Source: Caulobacter sp. Root343 (GTDB lineage Bacteria > Pseudomonadota > Alphaproteobacteria > Caulobacterales > Caulobacteraceae). From it: a stretch of 64,000 nt of DNA. The notes beneath the pieces were generated by a model that ran no database searches, was not told where the DNA came from, and worked only from the letters and a program-made list of their open reading frames with translations. Each line of letters opens with the position of its first letter. The stretch's first letter is position 1. The position numbers and the translations under genes were made by a program. The stretch covers positions 1,084,439 through 1,148,438 of the forward strand of contig NZ_LMDF01000007.1 in assembly GCF_001425745.1 (NCBI RefSeq), given 5' to 3'. Below are positions 6,358 to 15,600 of the stretch, one piece after another.

Positions 6358-8736
6358 CTAAACCAGCAGATCCGCGCAGGCGTCCAGCACCGCCTCGGCG
6401 TCCAGGCGGTACTTGCCGTAGAGGTCCGGCAGGTCGCCCGACTGGCCGAAAGTCTCCAGGCCCAGGGCCCGCACCCGCTGGCCACGCACCGAGCCTAGCC
6501 AAGACAGCGCCAAGGGCGCGCCGTCGGTCAGCGTCACCAGGCCGGCGTCGCGGTCCAGCGGGGCCAGCAGGGTTTCGATCGTGGAGGCCCTTGGAACGCC
6601 CTGGGCGCCCTCCCCGTTCCATCGCGCACGGCCCGCGGCGGTCCAGTTCCGGTGCAGCACGTCGGCCGAGGTGACGGCCAGCAAGCCCGCCTCGGGTATG
6701 TCGTCGGCTAGCGCCTCGAACGCCGCCAGGGCCTCGGGAGCCAGGGCGCCGCTATAGACCAGCGCCAGGCGCGCGTCCCGCGCGGGGGCCTTCAGCCAAT
6801 AGGCTCCTTCCACCACGCCCTGACGCCAGGCGTCGTCGGTCCGTTCCGGCTGGGCGATCACGCGGGTCGACAGGCGCAGATAGGTCGAGGCGCCGTCCGG
6901 GGCCTGGATACGATCGAAGGCGCGGGCCATCAGCACCGCCGTCTCGTCGGCGAAGGCTGGCTCGTAGGTATCGAGGCCCGGCTGGGCCATGCCGATGACG
7001 GCGGCGTTGATCGACTGGTGCGCGCCGCCCTCCGGAGCCAGGGTCAGGCCCGAGGGCGTGGCGACCAGCAGGAAGCGGGCGTCCTGATAGCAGGCGTAGT
7101 TCAGGGCATCGAGGCCGCGGGCGATGAACGGGTCGTACAGCGTGCCAACCGGGAACAGACGCTCGCCGAACAGCGGCGCGGTCAGGCCCAGGGCGGCCAG
7201 CGCGATGAACAGGTTGTTCTCGGCGATGCCCAGCTCGACGTGCTGGCCGGTCTCGGCCTTGGACCAGACCTGGGCCGAGGGGATGCGCCGGCGCTTGAAG
7301 ACGTCCTCGTGGGCGCGGCGTTGGAACACGCCTCGTCGGTTCACGAAGCCGCCCAGGTTGGTCGAGACCGTGACGTCCGGCGAGGTGGTGACGACGCGGC
7401 CAGCGAACTCGTCCTTGCGGGCGGCGATCTCGAACATCACCTTGCCGAAGGCCGCCTGGGTGGACTGCTCGTTCTCCGCCCCTTCCTTCGCCGCGACAGC
7501 CACCAACAGCTCGTCGGCGGTCGGCGTCGCGATCGTGGGAGCCACGTGCTGGCGCTCGACCTCGGCGGCGAACGGGGCGCGGGCTATCAGGCCCTTCAGG
7601 GCCGTACGCTCGGCGGCCGAGAGGCCCGACAGCGGGTCCCACTCCTCGCCCTCGACGACGCCCAGGCGCTCGCGCAGCTCGGCGATCTGGGCCGGGGTCA
7701 TCAGGCCGGCATGGTTGTCCTTGTGGCCCTGGAACGGCAGCCGCAGGCCCTTGACGGTATAGGCGATGAAGAAGCGCGGCCGGTCGTCCTGCCCCGCCTT
7801 CTCGAACTCCTCCAGCAGGGTCTCCAGGCAATGGCCGCCCAGCTCGGTCATCAGCTCGGCAAGATCGACGTCCTTGTAGCCCTTGATCAGGGCCAGGGTG
7901 TCGGGGCTGCCCTCCAGGTCGGCGGACAGCCGCTCGCGCCACGCCGCCCCGCCCTGATAGGTCAGGGCCGAGAACAGGTCGTTGGGCGCGGTCTCGATCC
8001 ACTCGCGCAGCTTTTCGCCGCCCGGCTTGGCGAAGGCCTCGCGCTGGCGCTTGGACCACTTCAGGGTCTCGACGGTCCAGCCGGCGGCCTCGAAGATCTC
8101 GCCATAGCGGGTGAACATCCGGTCCTGGGTGGTCGCGTCCAGGCTCTGGCGGTTGTAGTCGACGATCCACCAGGTGTTGCGGATGTCGTGCTTGCAGGCC
8201 TCGATCAGGGCCTCGTAGATGTTGCCCTCGTCCAGCTCGGCGTCGCCCAGCAGCGAGATCATCCGCCCCATGCGCTCAGGCTTCACCGCCCCACGCGCGG
8301 CCAGATAATCCTGGGTCAGCGAGGCGAAGGCGGTCATGGCCACGCCCAGGCCCACCGAGCCGGTCGAGAAGTCGACGTCGTCCACGTCCTTGGTGCGCGA
8401 CGGATAGGACTGGGCCCCGCCCAACGCTCGAAAGCGTTTGAGGTTGTCCAGGCTCTGGCGGCCGAACAGGTGCTGGATGGCGTGGAAGACGGGGCTGGCG
8501 TGCGGCTTGACCGCCACCCGGTCCTGCGGCCGCAGCGCCTTCATATAGAGCGCCGTCATCAGGGTGGTCATCGAGGCGCTGGACGCCTGGTGGCCGCCGA
8601 CCTTCAAGCCGTCACGGCTTTCCCGGAGGTGGTTGGCGTTGTGGATAGTCCACGCCGCCAACCAGAGAATCCGTTCCTCGAGACGGCGCAGCAGAGCTAT
8701 TTCCTGCCGCCTCGCCGTCAGGGAGCCATCGGCCAT
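6358..8736 (-). CDS. AceE-like (homodimeric pyruvate dehydrogenase E1) / transketolase-family enzyme
   Basis: This 792-residue thiamine-diphosphate enzyme has the order of homodimeric E1 proteins. The TPP-binding motif GDAELDEGNIYEALIEACKH ending in DYNRQSLD sits near residues 185-220. A pyrimidine-binding domain (TSPDVTVSTNLGGF, HVELGIAENNLF) follows, then a C-terminal transketolase-like domain. The alternating signature resembles AceE more than true transketolase. Oxidative decarboxylation of a 2-oxo acid is therefore the best guess, with the substrate not certain. No lipoyl E2 or E3 gene is near. The start (GAGGAAGC before ATG) lies only 14 bases after the RND pump stop, so it may share that transcript. 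Confidence 0.75.
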   Translation of the reverse strand: MADGSLTARRQEIALLRRLEERILWLAAWTIHNANHLRESRDGLKVGGHQASSASMTTLMTALYMKALRPQDRVAVKPHASPVFHAIQHLFGRQSLDNLKRFRALGGAQSYPSRTKDVDDVDFSTGSVGLGVAMTAFASLTQDYLAARGAVKPERMGRMISLLGDAELDEGNIYEALIEACKHDIRNTWWIVDYNRQSLDATTQDRMFTRYGEIFEAAGWTVETLKWSKRQREAFAKPGGEKLREWIETAPNDLFSALTYQGGAAWRERLSADLEGSPDTLALIKGYKDVDLAELMTELGGHCLETLLEEFEKAGQDDRPRFFIAYTVKGLRLPFQGHKDNHAGLMTPAQIAELRERLGVVEGEEWDPLSGLSAAERTALKGLIARAPFAAEVERQHVAPTIATPTADELLVAVAAKEGAENEQSTQAAFGKVMFEIAARKDEFAGRVVTTSPDVTVSTNLGGFVNRRGVFQRRAHEDVFKRRRIPSAQVWSKAETGQHVELGIAENNLFIALAALGLTAPLFGERLFPVGTLYDPFIARGLDALNYACYQDARFLLVATPSGLTLAPEGGAHQSINAAVIGMAQPGLDTYEPAFADETAVLMARAFDRIQAPDGASTYLRLSTRVIAQPERTDDAWRQGVVEGAYWLKAPARDARLALVYSGALAPEALAAFEALADDIPEAGLLAVTSADVLHRNWTAAGRARWNGEGAQGVPRASTIETLLAPLDRDAGLVTLTDGAPLALSWLGSVRGQRVRALGLETFGQSGDLPDLYGKYRLDAEAVLDACADLLV

Positions 8737-8750
8737 GCTTCCTCACCGGT

Positions 8751-11700
8751 TTATGCCGGTGAAGTTTGCCCCTCACCGTTCTTTTCGCCGGCTTCATACT
8801 CCTCGATCTGGCGCGCCGTCCACTCCGGCGACTTCGTGAAGCGGGCCAAGAGGTCGTAGAACACCGGAACGATGAACAGCGTCAGCAAGGTGGCGAAGAT
8901 CGAACCGGTGAAGATCACCGAACCGATCGTCTTGCGGCTGCCCGCCCCCGCCCCCGCCCACAGCATCAGCGGCAAGGCGCCCATGGCGGCCGAGATCGAG
9001 GTCATGATGATCGGGCGCAGGCGCAGGGCCGCCGCCTCGATCACCGCTTCGCGCACGGTCAGACCCTCGTCGCGCAGCTGGTTGGCGAACTCGACGATCA
9101 GGATGCCGTTCTTGGTGGCGATGCCGATCAGGATGATCAGCCCGATCTGGCTGTAGGTGTTGATGGTCGAGCCCATGATCAGCAGGCCGAACAGGCCGCC
9201 CAGCGCCGCCAGGGGCACGGTCAGCATGATCACGGCCGGGTGGATCCAGCTTTCGAACTGGGCCGCCAGCACCAGGAACACCAGCAGCAGGGCCAGACCG
9301 AAGGCGATGGCGATGCCGCCCGAGCCTTCCAGATAGTCCTTGGCCTGGCCGCCCCACTTGATGCTGACGCCGGGCGTCGGGTGCTGGTCGGCCTGGTCCT
9401 TGAGGAAGCGCACGGCGTCCTCGACCGTGAAGCCGGGATTCAGTTGAGTGGTCAGGGTCACCGAACGCAGGCGGTCGACGCGCGGACGGTCCGGCGTGTC
9501 GCCCCGCAACTGGGTCGTCACCACGGTCGACAGCGGCACGAGCGCGCCCGAGCTGGTGCGGACGTTCAGCCGGTTCAGATCCTCGACACTGCGGCGCTGG
9601 TCGAGATTGGTCTGCAGGATGACGTCGTATTCCTGGCCGTTCTTGATGTAGGTCGTGGCCTTGCGCGAGCCGAACATGGTCTCCAGGGCACGGCCGATCG
9701 ACTGGGCCGAGACGCCCAGGGTCGCGGCCTTGTCCTGGTCGATCTGCACCGACAGGCGCGGCGAGGTCGGCTCGTAGTCGAGGCGCGGCCGCGAGAAGCC
9801 CGGATTGTCCTGGGCCTCGGCCAGGATCGGCTTCAGCCAGTCGGCCAGCTGGACGTAGTCGTTACCGACGGCGATCAGGTCGACATTGGTGCCGCCACCG
9901 CCGCCGCCGCCGCCCCCGCGCTGGAAGGGACCGCGCACGCTGGCGATGGCCCGCACGCTGGTGATCTTGGAGAGATCCTTGTTCAGCTCGGCCGCGACCT
10001 CGTCGGCGGTCTTCTTGCGCTCGCCCCAGGGCTTCATCACGATGACGCTGCTGCCGCTGTTGAACGAATTGCCGCCGAACCGCGGGATGGTCAGCAGGAC
10101 GCGTTGAGCGACGCCTTCGTCGCGGTACCGATCGACGATCTTCTCGACCTTCAGGCCGATGCCCTGGATGTAGTCGTAGCCCGCGCCTTCCGGCCCGTTG
10201 ATGGCCACGTCGACCCGGCCGCGGTCTTCCGGCGGCACCAGTTCCTTGGGCAGGTTGACGAACAGGAGGCCCGCGAAGGCCGCCAGGACGACAACCATCA
10301 GGCCGGCGATCGCCGCCGACCAGCCGCCCAGAATGCCTTCCAGCGAAGCGCGATACGAGTTCTTCAAGGCGTCCATCGCCCTGTTCACGCGCCTGGCCAG
10401 CCAGCCCTCGCCATGCGCCGGCTTCAGCAGCTTGGACGCCATCATCGGCGACAGCGACAGGGCCAGCAGGGCCGAGAAGCCCACGGCCGCGGCGATGGCC
10501 ACGGCCAGCTCGACGAACAGGCGGCCGATATAGCCGGGCAGGAACATCAACGGCGCGAACACCGAGATCAGCACGATGGTGGTGGCGACGACGGCGAAGA
10601 ACACCTGGCGGGTGCCGCGCTCGGCGGCGACCAGGGCCGGTTCGCCCTCGTCCACCCGCCGCTGGATGTTCTCGACCACGACGATGGCGTCGTCGACGAC
10701 CAGGCCGACAGCCAGCACCAAGGCCAGCAGGGTCAGGAGGTTCAGCGAGAAGCCCAGCGGCGCCAGGACGATGAAGGTCGACAGGATGCAGATTGGGGCG
10801 ACGACCGAGGGGATCAGGGCCGAACGCCAGCTGCCCAGGAAGATCAGATTGACCAGCACCACGAGGCTGATCGACATGCCCATGGTGATCCAGACCTCGT
10901 GGATGGCTTCGGCGGTGAACACCGAGTTGTCCACGGCCACGACCATCTTGGTCCCGGGCGGCAGACTCTCGTTGATCGCGTCCACTTCCTTGCGCACGGC
11001 CTGGGAGATGGCCACGTCGTTGGCTTGCGACTGACGGGTCAGGCCGATGCCGACCTGGTCGACGCCGTTGCCGCGGAACAGCCGGCGACGCTCGTCGGGA
11101 CCTTCCTCGATCCGGGCCACGTCGCCCAGACGCAGCACGTAGCCGCTGGCGTCGGCGGGCCGCAGCGGCAGGCGCGCGAAGTCCTCGGGCTTGGCGTAGC
11201 TGCGGGCCACCCGGATCGTGAAGTCCTTGGCGGTGCTCTCCAGCGAACCGGCCGGCAGCTCCAGGTTCTGGGCGTTCAGGGCGTTCTCGACGTCGTCCAC
11301 CGAGACGCCGCGCGCGGCCATCTCGTTGGCGTCCAGCCAGATCCGCATGGCGTAGATCTTGGCCCCGAACAGATTGGCCTGGGCCACGCCGTCGATCGTC
11401 GACATCCGCTCGACCAGATAGCGGTCGGCGTAGTCGGCCAGTTGCAGCGGATCCAGCGTGGTCGAAGTCAGGTTCAGAATGATGATCGGCGACGCGTCGG
11501 CATTGGCCTTGGCGATCTGCGGCGGGTCGGCCTGGTCCGGCAGGTTGCTGGTCACCCGGCTGACGGCGTCGCGCACGTCGTTGGCGGCCGCATCCAGGTC
11601 GCGGTCGAGGTTGAAGGTGATGGTGATCTGCGAGCGGCCGTCGCGGCTGCTGCTGTTGACCCGGTCAATGCCCTGGATGCCGGCCACCTGGCGCTCGATC

Positions 11701-11894
11701 ACCTGGGTGATGCGCTCCTCGATGACCTCGGCCGAGGCGCCGCGATAGGTGGTCGAGACCGAGACCACGGGGGGATCGACGCTGGGCAGCTCGCGGATCG
11801 GCAGCGACGAGAACGCCGCCAGGCCGATGACGCAGAGGATGATCGCCGCGACCGCGGCGAAGACGGGACGACGGACGGAGAGGTCGGACAGCAT
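8751..11894 (-). CDS. RND efflux pump inner-membrane permease (HAE-1 family)
   Basis: The 1047-residue protein has the AcrB/MexB-type layout: MLSDLSVRRPVFAAVAAI at the N-terminus, two large periplasmic loops and twelve membrane segments. The proton-relay acidic pair is present in the fourth segment (VGLVVDDAIVVVENI). It exports hydrophobic or amphipathic compounds using the proton gradient, together with a periplasmic adaptor and an outer-membrane channel. The adaptor gene overlaps its start by one base (TGATG), but no TolC-like gene is in the window. A run of nine glycines in the second periplasmic half (near 9890-9920) is unusual. Confidence 0.93.
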   Translation of the reverse strand: MLSDLSVRRPVFAAVAAIILCVIGLAAFSSLPIRELPSVDPPVVSVSTTYRGASAEVIEERITQVIERQVAGIQGIDRVNSSSRDGRSQITITFNLDRDLDAAANDVRDAVSRVTSNLPDQADPPQIAKANADASPIIILNLTSTTLDPLQLADYADRYLVERMSTIDGVAQANLFGAKIYAMRIWLDANEMAARGVSVDDVENALNAQNLELPAGSLESTAKDFTIRVARSYAKPEDFARLPLRPADASGYVLRLGDVARIEEGPDERRRLFRGNGVDQVGIGLTRQSQANDVAISQAVRKEVDAINESLPPGTKMVVAVDNSVFTAEAIHEVWITMGMSISLVVLVNLIFLGSWRSALIPSVVAPICILSTFIVLAPLGFSLNLLTLLALVLAVGLVVDDAIVVVENIQRRVDEGEPALVAAERGTRQVFFAVVATTIVLISVFAPLMFLPGYIGRLFVELAVAIAAAVGFSALLALSLSPMMASKLLKPAHGEGWLARRVNRAMDALKNSYRASLEGILGGWSAAIAGLMVVVLAAFAGLLFVNLPKELVPPEDRGRVDVAINGPEGAGYDYIQGIGLKVEKIVDRYRDEGVAQRVLLTIPRFGGNSFNSGSSVIVMKPWGERKKTADEVAAELNKDLSKITSVRAIASVRGPFQRGGGGGGGGGTNVDLIAVGNDYVQLADWLKPILAEAQDNPGFSRPRLDYEPTSPRLSVQIDQDKAATLGVSAQSIGRALETMFGSRKATTYIKNGQEYDVILQTNLDQRRSVEDLNRLNVRTSSGALVPLSTVVTTQLRGDTPDRPRVDRLRSVTLTTQLNPGFTVEDAVRFLKDQADQHPTPGVSIKWGGQAKDYLEGSGGIAIAFGLALLLVFLVLAAQFESWIHPAVIMLTVPLAALGGLFGLLIMGSTINTYSQIGLIILIGIATKNGILIVEFANQLRDEGLTVREAVIEAAALRLRPIIMTSISAAMGALPLMLWAGAGAGSRKTIGSVIFTGSIFATLLTLFIVPVFYDLLARFTKSPEWTARQIEEYEAGEKNGEGQTSPA

Positions 11895-13039
11895 CAGCCG
11901 GCCTTCCGGCCAGCGCCGCCCTGATCACCGCCCTTGTGGCCCTTGCCCTCGCCCTTGGCCCCGTCTTTACCGCCCTTGCCGCCGCCGATCGGGGCGCCGT
12001 CCTGGATGCGGTTGAGACCGTCGGCGACGATCTTGTCGCCCTTCTTCAGGCCCGAGTTGATCTCGACGAAGCCGTCGGCGGTGATGCCGGTCTCGACATC
12101 GGTGCGGCGGGCGACCATGCCCTTGGGCCCCTTGGCGATACGGAAGACCGAGGCCTGGCTGCCTTCGAACTGCACGGCCGCTTCGGGCACGGCGACGGCG
12201 GTGCGCACGCCCTGGTCGATGGCGACCTTGACCAGCATGCCCGGCTTCAGGCGGCCGCCGGCATTGGGAAACTCGGCGCGGGCCTTGATGGCGCGGGTCG
12301 CCGGGTCGATGCGGGTGTCGATCTGGGCGATATGACCCTGGAAGGTCTCGCCCGGCAGGGCGTCGGGCCGCGCGGCGATCGGCAGGCCGATGCGCAGGGT
12401 GGCCAGGTAGCGGTCCGGCACCGAGAAGTCGACGCGGATCACCGAAACGTCGTCCAGGCTGACGATCGGGGTGCCGGCGGCGATCAGCATGCCCGGCGCG
12501 ACGTCCGAGATGCCGACCCGGCCGGCGAACGGGGCGCGGAGCACCCGGTCCAGCTTCTGGGCCTGGGCGGTGCCAACGGCGGCTCTCGCGACCTCGAGGG
12601 CCGACAGATACTGCTCGGCCGTGGCGCGCGGGGCGATGCCCTTGTCGGCCAGGGTCTTCCAGCGGTTGTAGTCGCGTTCGGCTTGGGACAGGCGCGCCTT
12701 GGCCTCCGAGATCCCGGCGTTCTCCTGGTCGGCCTTCAGCTCGACCAGCACCTGGCCGCGCGAGACGGTCTCGCCGTCGGTGAAGTGGACCGCGGTGATC
12801 AGTTCCGGGGTGTTGGAGGTGATCGTCACCGACTGGCGGCCCTTGGCCACGCCCAGCACCTCGATGCGGTCGGTGAACGGCCGCTCGCCGACCACCATCT
12901 GCGAGACGCTGGTCGCCCGACCGCCGCCGCCCGCGCCCTTGGTTTCCTTGTTGGCGAAGGCCAGCTTCAGGCCGCCCACCACCAGCATTAGGACAACGGC
13001 GGCCAGGGCCACCACGAGAAAGAAGTGCCTACGGATCAA
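11894..13039 (-). CDS. RND efflux periplasmic adaptor (membrane fusion protein)
   Basis: The 381-residue protein has an N-terminal membrane anchor (HFFLVVALAAVVLMLVVGGL). The HlyD-like order follows: a beta-barrel/lipoyl half (VLVELKADQENAGISEA), a helical hairpin (LSQAERDYNRWKTLADKGIA), the second lipoyl half (LRAPFAGRVGISDVAPG) and the beta-barrel domain. The C-terminus is a Gly/Lys-rich tail (about 355-381). It bridges the pump encoded next (overlap TGATG) to an outer-membrane channel not present here. No regulator gene is adjacent. Confidence 0.92.
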   Translation of the reverse strand: MIRRHFFLVVALAAVVLMLVVGGLKLAFANKETKGAGGGGRATSVSQMVVGERPFTDRIEVLGVAKGRQSVTITSNTPELITAVHFTDGETVSRGQVLVELKADQENAGISEAKARLSQAERDYNRWKTLADKGIAPRATAEQYLSALEVARAAVGTAQAQKLDRVLRAPFAGRVGISDVAPGMLIAAGTPIVSLDDVSVIRVDFSVPDRYLATLRIGLPIAARPDALPGETFQGHIAQIDTRIDPATRAIKARAEFPNAGGRLKPGMLVKVAIDQGVRTAVAVPEAAVQFEGSQASVFRIAKGPKGMVARRTDVETGITADGFVEINSGLKKGDKIVADGLNRIQDGAPIGGGKGGKDGAKGEGKGHKGGDQGGAGRKAG

Positions 13040-13157
13040 CGAAACGCTCCGGCGCCGGACGCCCCCGGCGAAGCTATGAGTGCGGCGAGATATGACCGCA
13101 GGCTAAAGCGGCGTCCAGTGACAGGCGGATGACGGACTGTTGCAGCTTTGAAACAAG

Positions 13158-13991
13158 CTAGAGCCTGCGCCACAAAGCGAGCACGACGCCGCGATCTCGG
13201 GCGGTTTCTCGGCCAGAGACGGTGTCGCGCCAGCCGCCCTGCACGCTCCAGTCGCCGAACGATCGGACGACGGACACTTCGCTCTTCAGCCAGCGCGAGC
13301 GGATCGGGCTGCGGTCGGCCTGGCCGGCATAGGTCTGGGCCAGCAACAGCCAGCGTTTCGTGGGCCTGACGCCCAGGGTGGCGTCGATCCGCGTCTCGTC
13401 CGCCAAGCCCTGGCGCTTCAGCCGCGCGGCCTGTAGGTCGACATAGACTTCGCGTCCGCGCCAGACGCCCGAGCGGCCGTAGAGGACCCGCGCCTCCAGA
13501 TCGAGGCTGCCCTGGCCGGGCGCGGCGTAGCCGGCGTTGCGGCCCGCGCCCGCTTCGCCGGCGCCCAGATAAACGGCAAGCGATGAGCGTTCGGTGCGCT
13601 GGACGGCCCAGCGCAGGCCCAGTTCCACGGACCCGCGTCCGGAATAGTCGATCCAGCGGTCGTGGCCGCGCGTGACGCCGGCCTTGGCCTGCAGGGTCAG
13701 GCGCGGGGTCAGGCCGCGCTCGACGAAGACCGACAGGGTCTCGTCCCGCCGGTGTCCGATGTCGACCAGCACGGTGTCGGGGTCATAACCTTGGTCGGCA
13801 GTCGTCCCCTCGTATTTGGCGATGACCTGGGTGCGGCCCGGCTCGATCGGCCACGCCCCGGCGCGCGCCGCGCCAGCGTCCAGACACGAAAAGGCCGCCG
13901 CGATCGCCAGGACCGCGACGGCCTTTCGAGCCTCGAAAACGGCGACTAGTCCGCGTAGCCGGGCGACTCGCGGTCCAGCTTGCGCAGACAA
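13158..13991 (-). CDS. secreted beta-rich (barrel-like) hypothetical protein
   Basis: After a cleavable signal (AVAVLAIAAAFSCLDAGAARA, cut before GAWP), the ~235-residue mature protein consists of alternating short strands with aromatic ends (TQVIAKYEGTTA, SVELGLRWAVQR, SLAVYLGAGEAG, WLLLAQTYAGQ). It closes with a strand ending in LALWRRL. This looks like a small outer-membrane barrel, perhaps related to the XagA-type biofilm-associated family, but that is a weak impression. No ATG precedes the signal peptide; a TTG at 13991 is the best start and overlaps the class II aldolase gene by 46 bases. Function unknown. Confidence 0.6.
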   Translation of the reverse strand: MSAQAGPRVARLRGLVAVFEARKAVAVLAIAAAFSCLDAGAARAGAWPIEPGRTQVIAKYEGTTADQGYDPDTVLVDIGHRRDETLSVFVERGLTPRLTLQAKAGVTRGHDRWIDYSGRGSVELGLRWAVQRTERSSLAVYLGAGEAGAGRNAGYAAPGQGSLDLEARVLYGRSGVWRGREVYVDLQAARLKRQGLADETRIDATLGVRPTKRWLLLAQTYAGQADRSPIRSRWLKSEVSVVRSFGDWSVQGGWRDTVSGRETARDRGVVLALWRRL

Positions 13992-14719
13992 CCGGGCCAG
14001 GCCAGGCCGCCGATCATGCCCATGCCCATGCCGGTCTGCTTGCGCACCTCCTCCTGGGCCCCGTTGGGCGCCAGCAGGACGTTGTCGCGTCCGATCGACA
14101 GAGCCATCACCTGCTGCGTGCACGCTCGCTCCAGGAAGAACATCCCCAACCAGCACTCGGCCGCGCTGGCGCCCACGGACAGGGTGCCGTGGTTGCGCAG
14201 CATCATCAGCTTCTTGTCGCCGAGATCGGCCACCAGCCGCTCTCGCTCGTCCAAGTTGAGCGCAATGCCTTCATAATCGTGATAGGCGATCTGAGGCAAG
14301 ACAATCAGTGAATGTTGCGTCAGCGGCAGCAGGCCCTCCCGGTGGGCCGAGACCGCCACGCCCTGATCGGTGTGCAGGTGCATGACGAAGTGGGCGTCCT
14401 CGCGGGCGGCGTGGATGGCCGAGTGGATCGTGAAGCCCGCCGGATTGATGTAGTACGGCGTCTTGTCGATCACGTTGCCCTCGAGATCGACCTTGACCAG
14501 GCACGAGGCGGTCATCTCGCCGAAGAACATGCCGTACGGGTTGATCAGGAAGTGATGCTCCGGCCCCGGGATGCGGGCCGAGATGTGGGTGAAGATCATG
14601 TCGTCCCAGCCGTGCAGGGCCACGAGACGATACAGGGCGGCCAGATCGACCCGCGCCTGCCATTCCGCGTCGCTGACCTTGCCCTTCAGCGAGGTGATGG
14701 GCGTCGTACCATCGGCCAT
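13946..14719 (-). CDS. class II aldolase/adducin family protein
   Basis: This 257-residue protein has the class II aldolase fold: ALHGWDDMIFTHISARIPG near residues 33-51, NPYGMFFGEMTAS and the zinc-binding histidine pair in HFVMHLHTDQG (about 120). NHGTLSVG and a C-terminal helix follow. Enzymes of the family cleave or epimerise phosphorylated sugars, but this full-length adducin-like branch often has no assigned substrate. It is transcribed divergently from the DUF969 operon, and the secreted barrel-like gene overlaps its 3' end. Confidence 0.85.
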   Translation of the reverse strand: MADGTTPITSLKGKVSDAEWQARVDLAALYRLVALHGWDDMIFTHISARIPGPEHHFLINPYGMFFGEMTASCLVKVDLEGNVIDKTPYYINPAGFTIHSAIHAAREDAHFVMHLHTDQGVAVSAHREGLLPLTQHSLIVLPQIAYHDYEGIALNLDERERLVADLGDKKLMMLRNHGTLSVGASAAECWLGMFFLERACTQQVMALSIGRDNVLLAPNGAQEEVRKQTGMGMGMIGGLAWPGCLRKLDRESPGYAD

Positions 14720-14925
14720 GGCGGCCTCCCGTAGGTTATCATTGTTAGCTTGAGGGTCGCGCCGGGGCGCCTCACCGTCAAGGGACGATCGTCCAAGGCG
14801 GAAATCGACATGAAATCATGCGTCGCCTGGCTCGCGGCGCCTCAGGCCGCCGATCGCGAGCCGCGACGGCTTGCCAAGGGTCCCGCGCCATCCGACCGTC
14901 TGCCAGAACGCTAGGAATCGGACGG

Positions 14926-15600
14926 ATGCTGACCCTGCTGGGCGTCGCGGTGATCGTGCTGGGCTTTGCCCTACGCTTCAATCCGCTGCTGGTCGTGATC
15001 GCCGCCGCCCTGACCTCGGGGATCGCCGCGGGCCTGACGCCACTCGAAGTGCTGGCCGCCTTCGGCAAGGCGTTCAACACCAACCGCTATGTCAGCGTCG
15101 CCTGGCTGGTCCTGCCCGCCATCGGCGTGCTGGAGCGGGCGGGCCTCAAGGAACAGGCGCGGAGAACGATCCAGGGCCTGCGCGCGGCGACACCGGGCCG
15201 AATCCTGCTGGCTTATCTGGCTCTGCGCCAGGTCACCGCCGCGTTCGGCCTCACCCAGGTCGCCGGCCAGGCCCAGACCGTGCGCCCCGTGCTCGCCCCC
15301 ATGGCCGAAGCGGCGGCCGAGCTGCAAACGGGCGGTCTTGTGGCCGACGACACCCGGCAGCGGGTGCGGGCGATGAGCGCGGCGACCGACAATGTCGGCC
15401 TGTTCTTCGGCGAGGACATCTTCCTGGCCATCGGCTCGATCCTGCTGATCGTCGGCTTCCTGGACCAGAGCGGGATCTCGGTCGAGCCCCTGACCCTGTC
15501 GGTCTGGGCCATCCCGACGGCGATCGCCGCCTTCCTGATCCATGGCGGCCGCCTGCTGCTGTTCGACCGCCGCCTCGCCAAGACCGAGGTCGAGGAATGA
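14926..15600 (+). CDS. DUF969 membrane protein (putative 5-oxoproline transporter subunit)
   Basis: The 224-residue protein starts MLTLLGVAVIVLGFALRFNP and has about five or six membrane segments. Conserved stretches include AFGKAFNTNRYVSVAWLVLP and AMSAATDNVGLFFGEDIF. DUF969 and DUF979 proteins always occur as a pair and were proposed as a 5-oxoproline (pyroglutamate) transporter from clustering with 5-oxoprolinase genes. No oxoprolinase is visible here. It overlaps the DUF979 gene by ATGA (15597-15600). The chosen start avoids a basic non-membrane extension. Confidence 0.85.
   Translation: MLTLLGVAVIVLGFALRFNPLLVVIAAALTSGIAAGLTPLEVLAAFGKAFNTNRYVSVAWLVLPAIGVLERAGLKEQARRTIQGLRAATPGRILLAYLALRQVTAAFGLTQVAGQAQTVRPVLAPMAEAAAELQTGGLVADDTRQRVRAMSAATDNVGLFFGEDIFLAIGSILLIVGFLDQSGISVEPLTLSVWAIPTAIAAFLIHGGRLLLFDRRLAKTEVEE

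Noticed and set aside
7018..8859. 613-residue plus-strand open frame
   Set aside because: It is antisense to the AceE-like gene, with composition typical of shadows.
8766..11924. 1052-residue plus-strand open frame
   Set aside because: It lies wholly antisense to the RND permease and is rich in His, Gln, Arg and Asp, as expected for a complement of GC-rich coding DNA.
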